A stretch of DNA of 64,000 nucleotides from an uncultured Paracoccaceae bacterium (GCA_943787985.1 CALSOO010000004.1:558001-622000); one strand, 5' to 3'; positions 24,240-33,273 are shown, counted from the stretch's first letter. Numbers and translations are program-made. Notes: generated by a model from the letters alone, not told the origin.

Positions 24240-24285
24240 CGAGCCTCTCTGTTGGACCCTCTTTTCTGAAGACGGTCAGACAATC

Positions 24286-24315
24286 GCCCCAGCCGGTTTT
24301 TTCCTCGGCTGGGGC
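24286..24315 (+). terminator. Strong intercistronic hairpin after the binding-protein gene
   Basis: A perfect 10-base G+C-rich stem (GCCCCAGCCG with CGGCTGGGGC) and a T-rich 10-base loop lie between the binding-protein gene and the permeases. It is followed by AACTTTCTTT rather than a pure T run. Such hairpins usually protect the upstream binding-protein mRNA or partly terminate it, so that binding protein exceeds permease. Confidence 0.7.
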
Positions 24316-24364
24316 AACTTTCTTTGACGTTTGCGCGATCCGTTCGCCGACAAGGACCCTTAAA

Positions 24365-25312
24365 ATGACCCTTTCCCCTTTGGAGACAGCGGCTGCAAAA
24401 ACCCCCGCCCCGTTGGCCAAGCGGATCCGCGGATTGTCTGATCGGACAATTGCGTGGATATTCGTCGCCCCGACGATTTTCCTGTTGCTGGCTGTGAATA
24501 TCTTTCCGCTGATCTGGACCATCCGGCTGAGTTTTACAAATTTTCGGGTGAACCGTCCCAACAATGACGTGGAATGGGTTGGCCTGCGCAACTACGAGCG
24601 TATTCTGAGCGATCCGGATGTTTGGAGCACGATGCAAGCAACGGCGCATTTCCTGATTTGGACGATTACGTTGCAGGTGCTGATCGGCTTTGCGCTCGCT
24701 TTCCTGATCAACAAGAAATTCAAGGGAAACGACATGTGGACGACCATCATTGTTTTTCCAATGATGTTGTCCCCCGCGGTTGTCGGCAATTTTTGGACCT
24801 TCCTCTATCAGCCCCAAATCGGTCTGTTCAACTATGTGATCGCGTTCTTTACGGGCGCTGATCCGGCCAGCTTTTCGATGATTGGCGATGTGCATCTTGC
24901 GCCCTGGGCAATCGTGATCGCCGACACATGGATGTGGACGCCGTTTGTGATGCTGATCTGTCTGGCGGGGCTGCGATCCATTCCCGACAGCATTTACGAG
25001 GCAGCCGAATGTGACCGCGCATCCAAATGGCGGCAATTCTGGACCATCACTATTCCCATGGCTTTGCCGTTCTTGATGCTGGCTGTGCTTTTTCGCGGGA
25101 TCGAAAACTTCAAGATGTTCGATCTTGTCGTGCAACTGACAGGCGGTGGGCCGGGCAATACCACAACCCTGACCTCGATTGATCTAAAACGGGAGGCCTT
25201 TGAAAAATGGCGCACTGGCTATTCTTCTGCCTACGCGGTGATCCTCTTTGTAACCGTCTTTGGCCTTGCCTCGATCTACGTCAAAGCCTTGAATAAGGTA
25301 AAAGAAAGATGA
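24365..25312 (+). CDS. Carbohydrate ABC transporter permease 1 (MalF type)
   Basis: A 315-residue inner-membrane permease with six hydrophobic helices. The cytoplasmic EAA loop EAAECDRASKWRQFWTITIP near residues 215-235 contacts the ATPase. It is the short MalF/UgpA-like form without the large periplasmic loop of MalF. Start ATG 24365. Its stop overlaps the ATG of the next permease, indicating a heterodimeric channel made from one message. Confidence 0.92.
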   Translation: MTLSPLETAAAKTPAPLAKRIRGLSDRTIAWIFVAPTIFLLLAVNIFPLIWTIRLSFTNFRVNRPNNDVEWVGLRNYERILSDPDVWSTMQATAHFLIWTITLQVLIGFALAFLINKKFKGNDMWTTIIVFPMMLSPAVVGNFWTFLYQPQIGLFNYVIAFFTGADPASFSMIGDVHLAPWAIVIADTWMWTPFVMLICLAGLRSIPDSIYEAAECDRASKWRQFWTITIPMALPFLMLAVLFRGIENFKMFDLVVQLTGGGPGNTTTLTSIDLKREAFEKWRTGYSSAYAVILFVTVFGLASIYVKALNKVKER

Positions 25313-26247
25313 GTTTTTCAGTCACAGAGCCGAGCAAGGGCACCAAATGGCTCGCGGGTGTTTTGGTGATCGGGTATGCTTGTATCACCCTCGTTCCACT
25401 GCTTTGGATCATTGCAACAGGGTTTAAATCCCCGACAGATTCAATTGCCTATCCCCCGATCGTGGTATTCGAGCCCACGCTTGAGGGATATGTGAACCTG
25501 TTTACAGAGCGCACCCGCGCCACGCCGGACATGCTCGAAGCCGCAGGTGAGCCGCAAACATGGTACGATGAAATCGTACGCGAGAGAGGCACCGTTATTT
25601 CCGGCCCTTCACGCTACGGCGAACGTTTCTTGAATTCCGTCATCATCGGGTTTGGATCAACGTTCCTGTGCATGGTTCTCGGAACGATGGCCGCCTATGC
25701 GTTCAGCCGTTTTAAGGTGCCACTCAAGGATGATCTGTTGTTCTTCATCCTGTCCACACGGATGATGCCGCCTATCGCGGTTGCGATCCCGATTTTCCTG
25801 ATGTTCCGCAATCTTGGCCTGAATGACACCCATCTCGGGATGATCCTGCTTTATACGGCGGTGAACCTGTCGCTCTCTGTTTGGCTGTTGAAAGGGTTTA
25901 TCGACGAAATCCCGATTGAATACGAAGAGGCGGCGCTGATTGACGGATACACACGGTTTCAAGCGTTCTACAAAGTGGTCCTGCCGCAGGCGGCGACGGG
26001 CATCGCATCGACAGCCATCTTTTGTTTGATCTTTGCGTGGAACGAATACGCTTTTGCAGTTCTGCTCACATCCGGGACTGCGCAAACGGCACCTCCCTTT
26101 ATCCCGACAATCATCGGCACCAGCGGCAAAGATTGGCCCGCTGTTGCGGCGGGCGCGACGATCTTCCTCGTGCCGGTCATGGTTTTCACTATCCTTTTGC
26201 GCAAGCACCTGCTGCGCGGGATCACATTCGGGGCAGTCCGCAAATGA
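25309..26247 (+). CDS. Carbohydrate ABC transporter permease 2 (MalG type)
   Basis: The 312-residue MalG-like permease begins in an ATGA overlap with permease 1. It has an N-terminal helix, a longer periplasmic stretch (about residues 60-95, including PQTWYDEIVRERGTVISG) and the EAA loop YEEAALIDGYTRFQAFYKVV. Its C-terminus LRGITFGAVRK is typical of the MalG group. It pairs with the upstream permease; the stop overlaps the ATG of the tiny membrane protein. Confidence 0.92.
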   Translation: MSFSVTEPSKGTKWLAGVLVIGYACITLVPLLWIIATGFKSPTDSIAYPPIVVFEPTLEGYVNLFTERTRATPDMLEAAGEPQTWYDEIVRERGTVISGPSRYGERFLNSVIIGFGSTFLCMVLGTMAAYAFSRFKVPLKDDLLFFILSTRMMPPIAVAIPIFLMFRNLGLNDTHLGMILLYTAVNLSLSVWLLKGFIDEIPIEYEEAALIDGYTRFQAFYKVVLPQAATGIASTAIFCLIFAWNEYAFAVLLTSGTAQTAPPFIPTIIGTSGKDWPAVAAGATIFLVPVMVFTILLRKHLLRGITFGAVRK

Positions 26248-26432
26248 TGAAAATATTCAATGGCTTGCTGCGGTTTCGCCGTGGTCCTTGGGAAATGCTG
26301 GCGACCATTCTGATCGCACTGGGGGTCGTCATGCTGATGCAACCCTTCGCGATCGGGCTCTACAGCTATTCCTTCATTGTCACCCTTGTCGGCACGGTGA
26401 TGTTCATCATCGTCAGCCATTTTCCGGAGTAG
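26244..26432 (+). CDS. 62-residue two-helix membrane protein inside the ABC operon
   Basis: The small protein starts at ATG 26244, or ATG 26247 one codon later, overlapping the permease stop. After a basic start (FNGLLRFRRGPWE) it has two hydrophobic helices (MLATILIALGVVMLMQPFAI and SFIVTLVGTVMFIIVSHF). Its place between permease and ATPase genes recalls the small unknown membrane gene glpU in rhizobial glycerol ABC operons, though I see no clear sequence match. It might be a stability or regulatory subunit of the importer; this is inference from position. Confidence 0.75.
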   Translation: MMKIFNGLLRFRRGPWEMLATILIALGVVMLMQPFAIGLYSYSFIVTLVGTVMFIIVSHFPE

Positions 26433-26434
26433 TC

Positions 26435-27532
26435 ATGGCACAGATACGAATTGAAAACGTGCGCAAGGATTTCGGGTCGTTCAACGCGGTGAAGTCTTCG
26501 ACTTTTACCATCGAAGACGGCGAGTTCTTCATGCTGCTCGGGCCTTCAGGGTGCGGCAAAACCACAACGCTGCGCATGATGGCTGGCTTGGAACTGCCCA
26601 CATCAGGCGAGATTTACATTGACGGCGAAGAGGTCGGGATGAAGCCCGCGTCCCAACGCGACATTGCTTTTGTGTTCCAGATGTTCGCCCTTTATCCGCA
26701 TATGAATGTGGGAAAGAACATCAGCTATCCTTTGCGCAGTCAGGGCATGCCAGCGGCGCAGATCAAAAAGAAGGTTGGTGAAATTGCCGAGATACTGGGC
26801 ATTACGGATATCCTGAACAAACCGGTGGGGGGGCTGTCTGGTGGGGATCGCCAGCGTGTGGCCCTTGGCCGCGCGATCGTGCGCGATCCCAAAGCGTTTT
26901 TCATGGACGAACCACTGGGTGCTTTGGATGCGGAGTTCCGCGAACACATGTCTGAAGAGTTGCGCGCGCTACATGATCGTATGAATGCGACGACAGTCTA
27001 TGTGACCCACGATCAACTGGAGGCCATGCAGATGGGCGACAAGATTGTGGTGATGAACCACGGATCAGTGGAACAATTCGGCGTGCCGCAGGATATCTAT
27101 GACTGGCCCGCAACAAAGTTCGTTGCGCAATTCATCGGCTCGCCTTCAATGAACTTCCTCGACTTCAACGGTATGATTGGCAATGGCGGTGATCAAGTGT
27201 GCCTGAATGATGTCACACTGAACATTCCCGAAAGCATCGAGGGCGCGAAAGGCGCCTTGTCGTTCGGGGTCCGCCCCGAGCATGTGAAACTTGACGACGC
27301 CGCTCCCTATCGAGGGCGCGTGAAGGCGACGGAATACCTTGGCACAACCCAGATCGTGACGTTGGAAACCGCGAACGGCGACGTCAAAGCGCGCGTTGCA
27401 AGTTCGGACAAGGTCAATGTGGGCGATCAAACCGGTCTTTCCTTTGATGCGCGCACGATCACGCTTTTCAATGCTGAAACAGGTCTCGCCCTGCGCTCGC
27501 AAGCCAACAAAGGAGTGCTGATCCATGGCTGA
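26435..27532 (+). CDS. Sugar/polyol ABC transporter ATP-binding protein 1
   Basis: This 365-residue ATPase has Walker A GPSGCGKTTT, signature LSGGDRQRVALGRAIVRDPK, Walker B AFFMDEPLGALDAE and the H-loop TVYVTHDQ. The C-terminal TOBE-type regulatory region contains LSFGVRPEHVKL. Start ATG 26435 lies two bases after the small membrane gene. Its end overlaps the second ATPase start by eight bases. Two different ATPases in one operon suggest a heterodimer, as in GlpS/GlpT-type glycerol importers. Confidence 0.93.
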   Translation: MAQIRIENVRKDFGSFNAVKSSTFTIEDGEFFMLLGPSGCGKTTTLRMMAGLELPTSGEIYIDGEEVGMKPASQRDIAFVFQMFALYPHMNVGKNISYPLRSQGMPAAQIKKKVGEIAEILGITDILNKPVGGLSGGDRQRVALGRAIVRDPKAFFMDEPLGALDAEFREHMSEELRALHDRMNATTVYVTHDQLEAMQMGDKIVVMNHGSVEQFGVPQDIYDWPATKFVAQFIGSPSMNFLDFNGMIGNGGDQVCLNDVTLNIPESIEGAKGALSFGVRPEHVKLDDAAPYRGRVKATEYLGTTQIVTLETANGDVKARVASSDKVNVGDQTGLSFDARTITLFNAETGLALRSQANKGVLIHG

Positions 27533-28520
27533 AGTAACCCTTTCGGGGATTTCGAAATCCTACGGCGCCCAAGTCGCCCTTGATGACGTCAGCCTGACCA
27601 TTCCGGATGGGGCATTCGTTGTGTTGTTGGGGCCCACCGGTGCAGGCAAAACGACTACGCTGCGTATGGTGTCGGGATTGGACAAGCCTGACGGGGGGGA
27701 CGTGTTCATAGGCGGGCGCGATGTCTCGTCCTTGACGCCAGCGCAGCGCGATGTGGCGATGGTGTTCCAGCAATACTCGCTCTATCCGCATTTGACCGTG
27801 CGCCAGAACCTCGAATTTCCACTGAAGTCGCCAATCCTGAAAACGCCTCAGGATGAGATCGACCGCAAGGTTGGGGCCGTGGCCGAGGTTTTGCAGATCA
27901 GCCACAAGCTCGACAACAAGGCAACGGCCCTCTCGGGGGGCGAAATGCAGCGCGTGTCGATCGGACGGGCGTTGGTGCGCGCACCGTCGGTTTATCTGAT
28001 GGACGAACCCCTGAGTTCACTGGATGCCAAACTGCGGTCTGATCTGCGTATCGAACTCAAAAGCATTCAGGCGGATTCCGGGGCTACGATGCTCTATGTG
28101 ACCCACGATCAAACCGAAGCAATGACCATGGCGACACATGTCGGCGTCCTCGACAACGGGAAGCTGGTTCAATTCGGCAGTCCGCGTGAAATCTATGAGG
28201 ATCCTGTCAGCATATACGCCGCCAGCCGACTGGGGCAGCCGCGGATCAATGTGCTGCCCTGTGATGTGTTTGGCGGCGCGCCAAACAACGCGACACATAT
28301 CGGACTGCGCCCGGAACACATCATGCAAGGCGACGGAGAGGACAGTTTCGTGCAACGCGTCGAACACCTTGGCGACCAGACCCGCCTGCATCTTTCGTTC
28401 AAATCGCACGATCTCGTCACTGTGACCGATGCGCACACAAATCTCAAAGAAGGCGACATCATTCAGATCCGCCCGGACAAGCCATTCTTTTTTGACGCCT
28501 CTGGCGCACGCATTTCCTAG
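27525..28520 (+). CDS. Sugar/polyol ABC transporter ATP-binding protein 2
   Basis: The 331-residue second ATPase has Walker A GPTGAGKTTTLRM, signature LSGGEMQRVSIGRALVRAPS, Walker B VYLMDEPLSSLDAK and H-loop MLYVTHDQTEAM. A shortened TOBE region with IGLRPEHIMQGDG follows. It is clearly paralogous to the preceding ATPase but distinct, and starts within it at 27525. All catalytic motifs are intact, so both nucleotide sites should be active. Confidence 0.93.
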   Translation: MAEVTLSGISKSYGAQVALDDVSLTIPDGAFVVLLGPTGAGKTTTLRMVSGLDKPDGGDVFIGGRDVSSLTPAQRDVAMVFQQYSLYPHLTVRQNLEFPLKSPILKTPQDEIDRKVGAVAEVLQISHKLDNKATALSGGEMQRVSIGRALVRAPSVYLMDEPLSSLDAKLRSDLRIELKSIQADSGATMLYVTHDQTEAMTMATHVGVLDNGKLVQFGSPREIYEDPVSIYAASRLGQPRINVLPCDVFGGAPNNATHIGLRPEHIMQGDGEDSFVQRVEHLGDQTRLHLSFKSHDLVTVTDAHTNLKEGDIIQIRPDKPFFFDASGARIS

Positions 28521-28530
28521 GAGCGACATC

Positions 28531-30150
28531 ATGAAACAGTTTATCAATGCCAAGCAGGACATGGTCACCGAAGCGATTGACGGCACGATTGCCGCATCTG
28601 GTGGAACACTGACTCGTCTGGACGGTTATCCCCACATCCGCGTCGTTGTGCGCTCGGATTGGGACAAATCACAGGTCGCTTTGGTCTCGGGGGGCGGCTC
28701 GGGTCATGAACCTGCGCATGCGGGTTTTGTGGGTGAGGGCATGTTGACAGCCGCTGTGTGCGGCGACGTCTTTGCATCCCCCTCGGTGGACGCCGTCTTG
28801 GCGGCTATTTTGGCGGTCACAGGGCCTGCAGGATGTCTTCTGATTGTTAAGAATTATACGGGCGACCGCTTGAACTTTGGCCTTGCAGCGGAGCGGGCGC
28901 GGGCGTTTGGGCATAAAGTCAGCGTGGTGATTGTGGATGACGATATCGCCTTGCCGGACTTGCCTCAGGCGCGCGGGCTTGCCGGTGCGTTGTTTGTCCA
29001 CAAAATTGCGGGTGCAATGGCGGCAAGTGGTGCCAATCTGGACGCGTGTACGATTGCTGCAAAACGGGTCATCTCCTCGACACGCAGCATCGGCTTGTCG
29101 CTGGACACATGTTCGGTTCCCGGTTCCTTGAAGGAAGACCGCATCCCGCCTGGCATGGCGGAACTCGGGCTTGGTATTCACGGAGAGGCCGGCGTTGAAC
29201 AAGTCGCGTCAGCAGGGGCCGTGGATGCAATTGCGAAAGTAACGGACAAACTCAGCGCCGATATGCCAAAGACGCCCCACGTCGTTTTGATCAACAATCT
29301 TGGGGGGGCGTCCTGCCTTGAGATGGCAATTTTGACGGACAGCCTGTTGTCCTCCGACTTTGGGCAGCACATTCGTCTTGTTGTCGGTCCAAGTGCAATG
29401 ATGACTGCGCTTGATATGCACGGGTTTTCGATTTCTGTGTGCGAACTTGCGGATGGAGACGAAACATTTCTGAAAGAAGCGACCAATGTGCTTGCATGGC
29501 CCGGTTGCCGGTCTGTTGAAAAGCCTGCCATCTTGCCGCTTCCGGATGGGTTGACGCCAATCCGCGCACCTGCATCTGCGCATGAACCCACCAAAGCATT
29601 TTTGAAAAACTGCTGTGAAGTGTTGATGGCCGCCGAGAGTGATTTGAACTTGCTGGATGCAAAATCCGGTGATGGCGATACTGGATCGACGTTGGCGGGT
29701 GCATCGCGCGCCTTGATTGCAGCGATGGATACATTGCCGCTTGCCGATCATACGCAGCTTTACCGTGCCATAGGGTTGGAATTGAGCCAGACAATGGGCG
29801 GATCTTCAGGTGTGTTGCTTGCCATTTTCTTTGCAGCCGCAGGGGATGCATCATCATCTGGCCAAACGATGCGAGACGCTTTGATCGCCGGCCTTGACCG
29901 GATGCGCCAGATGGGCGGTGCCAATCCGGGGGACAGAACGATGGTTGACGCCTTGTTGCCTGCTTTGGACGCTCTGAATGAGGGCTTGCCGGCGGCTGCA
30001 ATGGCGGCGCGCAAAGGGGCGGAGTATACGGCCACGCTGACGTCAGCAAAGGCAGGGCGCGCGAGTTATATCAACGCAGAGCAACTTGAAGGGCACATCG
30101 ACCCGGGGGCAGAAGCCGTTGCCCGATTGTTCGAGCATCTGGCCAGCTGA
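28531..30150 (+). CDS. Dihydroxyacetone/erythrulose-type kinase (DhaK-DhaL fusion, ATP-dependent)
   Basis: A 539-residue one-chain kinase. The DhaK part (residues 1-340) has the substrate loop SGGGSGHEPAHAGFVGEGML near 53-72 and the covalent-substrate His217 in LGIHGEAG. The DhaL part (from about 355) has the ATP/Mg motif SGDGDTGSTLAG at 379-390, GGSSGVLLA and NPGDRTMVDALLPAL. Fused forms use ATP rather than a phosphotransfer protein. The start ATG 28531 follows GGAGCGAC, 10 bases after the ATPase stop, so it belongs to the ABC operon. It probably phosphorylates the ketose made from the imported compound: dihydroxyacetone, or a tetrulose as in erythritol-type pathways. No dehydrogenase is encoded beside it. 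Confidence 0.9.
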   Translation: MKQFINAKQDMVTEAIDGTIAASGGTLTRLDGYPHIRVVVRSDWDKSQVALVSGGGSGHEPAHAGFVGEGMLTAAVCGDVFASPSVDAVLAAILAVTGPAGCLLIVKNYTGDRLNFGLAAERARAFGHKVSVVIVDDDIALPDLPQARGLAGALFVHKIAGAMAASGANLDACTIAAKRVISSTRSIGLSLDTCSVPGSLKEDRIPPGMAELGLGIHGEAGVEQVASAGAVDAIAKVTDKLSADMPKTPHVVLINNLGGASCLEMAILTDSLLSSDFGQHIRLVVGPSAMMTALDMHGFSISVCELADGDETFLKEATNVLAWPGCRSVEKPAILPLPDGLTPIRAPASAHEPTKAFLKNCCEVLMAAESDLNLLDAKSGDGDTGSTLAGASRALIAAMDTLPLADHTQLYRAIGLELSQTMGGSSGVLLAIFFAAAGDASSSGQTMRDALIAGLDRMRQMGGANPGDRTMVDALLPALDALNEGLPAAAMAARKGAEYTATLTSAKAGRASYINAEQLEGHIDPGAEAVARLFEHLAS

Positions 30151-30510
30151 CACGCCGCCGCCAGCACCAAGTGACGACCTTGCCCGTACTGCGGGCAAGG
30201 CAGCGCTGGCTGGCGTGATCGAACACCTTGCAAGCGCGTTACAGCGGCACCAAGGGTCCACAAGCGAGATCAATCCGCAAGGAAAACTGCAAAAACCGCT
30301 CGATTTCCTGGCAAAAGATACGTTTCTTCAATCTTGCCAGGTCGAAACTGGTTTTTCCGCATTGTTCTCTTGGGACGTGGAAAAGATAACGTGGCAATCC
30401 GCCGGTGTCGGAGGGACATTTTTTACATCAAACTGTCCAAACGTCTTTACTCTCGCCACTGCGCGCCTCGTTTTCTATAAGAACGCAAAGCAGTCAGGGG
30501 AGTCGCGCTT
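30151..30510. other. 360-base intergenic region between kinase and rpiA
   Basis: Apart from one hairpin (next entry) I see no gene, RNA or repeat. A plus-strand frame across it is open but resembles no family. The rpiA promoter must lie in its right part; a TATAAG at about 30476-30481 is a possible -10 box 30 bases before the ATG. The left part may be decayed operon sequence. Confidence 0.5.
30179..30199 (+). terminator. Perfect 8-base hairpin after the kinase gene
   Basis: CTTGCCCG and CGGGCAAG flank a five-base loop, 28 bases after the kinase stop. There is no T run, so it is a weak or Rho-assisted terminator or an mRNA 3'-end stabiliser of the polyol operon. Confidence 0.55.
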
Positions 30511-31299
30511 ATGTCCGGAGAATTGTCACCCATCGACAAAGCCAAATTTGTGGCTGCCAAACGCGCTGCCGACTACGTCGAAGACGGGATGCGTGTGGGG
30601 TTGGGCACCGGGTCGACAGCTGCGTGGCTGGTGCGATGCCTTGGGGAACAGGTCAAGAATGACGGCTTGAAAATCCGAGGGATTCCGACGTCCACCCGCA
30701 CAGCCGAACTGGCGCGGGAAGTGGGGATCGAGGTGATCTCGCTGGACGAGGCCAAGTGGTTGGATTTGACCATTGACGGAGCCGACGAGTTTGACGGGGA
30801 TCTGAACCTGATCAAAGGCGGCGGCGGGGCCTTGTTGCAAGAAAAGATCGTGGCGACTGCGTCGGATCAAATGGTGGTGATTGCCGATGTGGGCAAAGAA
30901 GTCGAAACGCTGGGCGCTTTCCCTTTGCCGATCGAAGTCATTCCGTTTGGCTGGCAAACCACGCAGGCCTTGGTCGAGGAAACTCTTGTGTCTATGGACG
31001 TTCTGGGGCGGCAAAGCACACTGCGCATGAACGGCGCGGTCCCCTTTATCACGGATGAAGGGAACCACATTCTGGACCTGCATCTGAACCGGATCGGCAA
31101 TGCGCGCCAACTGTCAATGGTGCTCAACCAAATGCCGGGCGTGGTTGAAAACGGTTTGTTCATCGATATCTGTGATGCCGTGGTGATTGGATACGGCGAT
31201 GGCCGTGTTGAAGTGCGCGACATCAATGAAGGCACGGTCGAAACAGAGCGTCTCGACTTTGTAGAAAGCGACAACTTATTTACCGATTTGACGGACTGA
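30511..31299 (+). CDS. rpiA: Ribose-5-phosphate isomerase A
   Basis: RpiA interconverts ribose 5-phosphate and ribulose 5-phosphate. The 262-residue protein has the phosphate-binding VGLGTGSTAAWLVRCLGE, the TIDGADEFDGDLNLIKGGGG block with catalytic Asp and Lys, and ALLQEKIVA (general base Glu). All match the A-type enzyme. ATG 30511 has GGGGAG eleven bases upstream. Although it follows a tetrose/triose-type kinase gene, a 360-base gap separates them, so it is probably transcribed independently. Confidence 0.96.
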   Translation: MSGELSPIDKAKFVAAKRAADYVEDGMRVGLGTGSTAAWLVRCLGEQVKNDGLKIRGIPTSTRTAELAREVGIEVISLDEAKWLDLTIDGADEFDGDLNLIKGGGGALLQEKIVATASDQMVVIADVGKEVETLGAFPLPIEVIPFGWQTTQALVEETLVSMDVLGRQSTLRMNGAVPFITDEGNHILDLHLNRIGNARQLSMVLNQMPGVVENGLFIDICDAVVIGYGDGRVEVRDINEGTVETERLDFVESDNLFTDLTD

Positions 31300-31312
31300 G
31301 TGACGCACTGAG

Positions 31313-31781
31313 ATGGAATTTCAACGCTCCCCGCGCCAGACGTTGATGGTTTTGATCAACTTGTTTGTTGTGGCAGGGGTGGCTGCATGGTGCTTGTCTG
31401 ATGCGTGGTTCGGGGGCGGCGGACTGAACTGGATATTGGGCGGTGTTTTCGGGGTCTGGGGCGCCTTTATTCTGCAAAGCTTTTTGCGTCGCCGTGTTTT
31501 CATTCGCCTTGAGCGTCATGGGGTTTTGCTCAATACCGCCATCCGCCCTGTGCGCTTCGAATTTGAAGACTTGGTTTGGGCCAACCTGGACGAGGGCACG
31601 CGGATTTGTTTTTTTCGCCTACGCAGACCGCACCACTGGCAAAACCCGTTACACGGGAATTTCCCGAAAACGACTTGGGGCGCAGGCCGTCGCGCATCTG
31701 CGCACAGCCGTTTACAATGCCCGCCCCGATTTGCCGGACAGCGACCCAAGCGTCACGGCCAAAGAAACACAAGGAGCCTGA
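31313..31781 (+). pseudogene. Small membrane protein of unknown function, frame broken at a T run
   Basis: The first frame encodes two hydrophobic helices (LMVLINLFVVAGVAAWCLSD and LNWILGGVFGVWGAFILQSF), then FIRLERHGVLLNTAIRPVRF and WANLDEGTRICFF. A run of seven T near 31610-31616 carries one extra base. Removing it continues the protein as AYADRTTGKTRYTGISRKRL to the TGA at 31779-31781, about 155 residues in all. The gene sits 13 bases after rpiA and ends three bases before gor, so it is probably in one transcript with them. Its function is unknown, and the indel may be a sequencing error. Confidence 0.75.
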
Positions 31782-31784
31782 GCG

Positions 31785-33143
31785 ATGGATTTTGATTATG
31801 ACCTTTTCGTCATTGGTGGTGGATCAGGCGGAGTACGCGCAGCCCGTGTCGCGGCCAGTGAAACCGGCGCGCGTGTCGGGCTGGCCGAGGAAAGCCGTTA
31901 TGGTGGAACCTGTGTCATTCGCGGATGTGTCCCCAAAAAGCTGATGGTGTTCGCATCCGGCTATGCGAGCATAGAGGCCGAAGCCGGCGCTTACGGATGG
32001 GACGTGACGTTGCGCGATTTCCACTGGGATCGGTTCAAGGCTAAATTGCACGCAGAGTTGGACCGCCTTGAAGGGATTTACCGCCGCTTGTTGGCAGGGG
32101 CCGGTGTCGAAACCTTTGATGCACGCGCCACAGTCAAGGACGCCCATACAGTTGTGCTAAGCACGGGCGAGGAAAAAACTGCCAAGCATATTCTGGTGGC
32201 TGTCGGGGGGCGCCCCACGCGCCCTGATCTGCCCAATTCAGAACTTGGGATCGTGTCGGACGATCTGTTTGACCTGCCCGAACTTCCAAAGTCTATCCTG
32301 ATCATCGGGGGCGGTTATATCGCGTCCGAGTTCGCAGGTGTCATGAACGGTTTGGGTGTCAAAGTCACACAATTCTACCGCGGCGCACAAATCCTGCGTG
32401 GCTTTGACAATGAAGCCCGCACTCTGGTGGCCGAGCAAATGGTGGAAAAAGGGATCGATCTGCAACTTGGCACGAATATAGCGGAAATGGACAAACGTAA
32501 CGGCGGTGTCTGGGTGAAGTCGACCAATGGAGATGAAGCGGTTTTCGATCAGGTGTTGTTCGCAACCGGGCGGCGCCCCAACTCCGACAATCTTGGGCTC
32601 GAGGCGCTTGGTGTCGCGTTGAGCGACGGGGGCGCTGTCAACGTCACCGAATACAGCCAGACAGCGGTTCCATCGATCTACGCGATCGGGGACGTGACAG
32701 ACCGCGTCAACCTGACGCCCGTGGCGATCCGCGAAGGCATGGCCTTTGTCGAGACAGTGTTCAAAGCGAACCCGACACCTGTGGATCATGACCTGATCCC
32801 GTCGGCAATCTTTACCCAACCTGAAATGGGCACCGTGGGGTTGTCCGAAGAAGCGGCCGCGGACATGGAGCCGATCGAGGTCTACGCGACGACGTTCAAG
32901 CCGATGCAATCCTCCTTTGCGGGGCAGGCGGATCGGGTGTTGATGAAACTCGTGGTGTCCAAAGCGACCCGGAAAGTGTTAGGCTGTCACATCGTCGCAC
33001 CGAGCGCGGGGGAGATGATCCAACTTGCGGGCATTGCAGTCAAAATGGGCGCAACAAAAGAAGATTTCGACCGTACAGTGGCAGTACATCCGACAATGTC
33101 CGAAGAAATCGTCACCATGAAGGTGCCGACACGGACAACTTAA
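31785..33143 (+). CDS. gor: Glutathione-disulfide reductase
   Basis: The 452-residue flavoenzyme reduces oxidised glutathione with NADPH. It has the FAD-binding GGGSGGVRAARVAAS at 11-25 and the redox-active disulfide GTCVIRGCVPKKL (Cys43 and Cys48). The NAD(P) motif IIGGGYIASEFAGVMNGLG and the FAD site IYAIGDVTDRVNLTPVAIRE follow, and the C-terminal catalytic pair is in VAVHPTMSEEIV. It fits the usual length. Start ATG 31785 follows AAGGAG by fewer than ten bases. Confidence 0.95.
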   Translation: MDFDYDLFVIGGGSGGVRAARVAASETGARVGLAEESRYGGTCVIRGCVPKKLMVFASGYASIEAEAGAYGWDVTLRDFHWDRFKAKLHAELDRLEGIYRRLLAGAGVETFDARATVKDAHTVVLSTGEEKTAKHILVAVGGRPTRPDLPNSELGIVSDDLFDLPELPKSILIIGGGYIASEFAGVMNGLGVKVTQFYRGAQILRGFDNEARTLVAEQMVEKGIDLQLGTNIAEMDKRNGGVWVKSTNGDEAVFDQVLFATGRRPNSDNLGLEALGVALSDGGAVNVTEYSQTAVPSIYAIGDVTDRVNLTPVAIREGMAFVETVFKANPTPVDHDLIPSAIFTQPEMGTVGLSEEAAADMEPIEVYATTFKPMQSSFAGQADRVLMKLVVSKATRKVLGCHIVAPSAGEMIQLAGIAVKMGATKEDFDRTVAVHPTMSEEIVTMKVPTRTT

Positions 33144-33273
33144 CGAAGAGGGCTGCGCTTACCGCTTGAATTTTCGGGCGGAAAGCACAGGTTACAATCA
33201 GCAATTCACTGGACGCCGGGGCCAGCGCGTATATCGTGCGCAATCTCGGTACAATATGAGGGAAGAACAACAT

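Noticed and set aside
30086-30670. Frame of 194 codons crossing the gap after the kinase gene
   Set aside because: It overlaps the ends of both neighbouring genes in another frame, has no ribosome site, and resembles no family.
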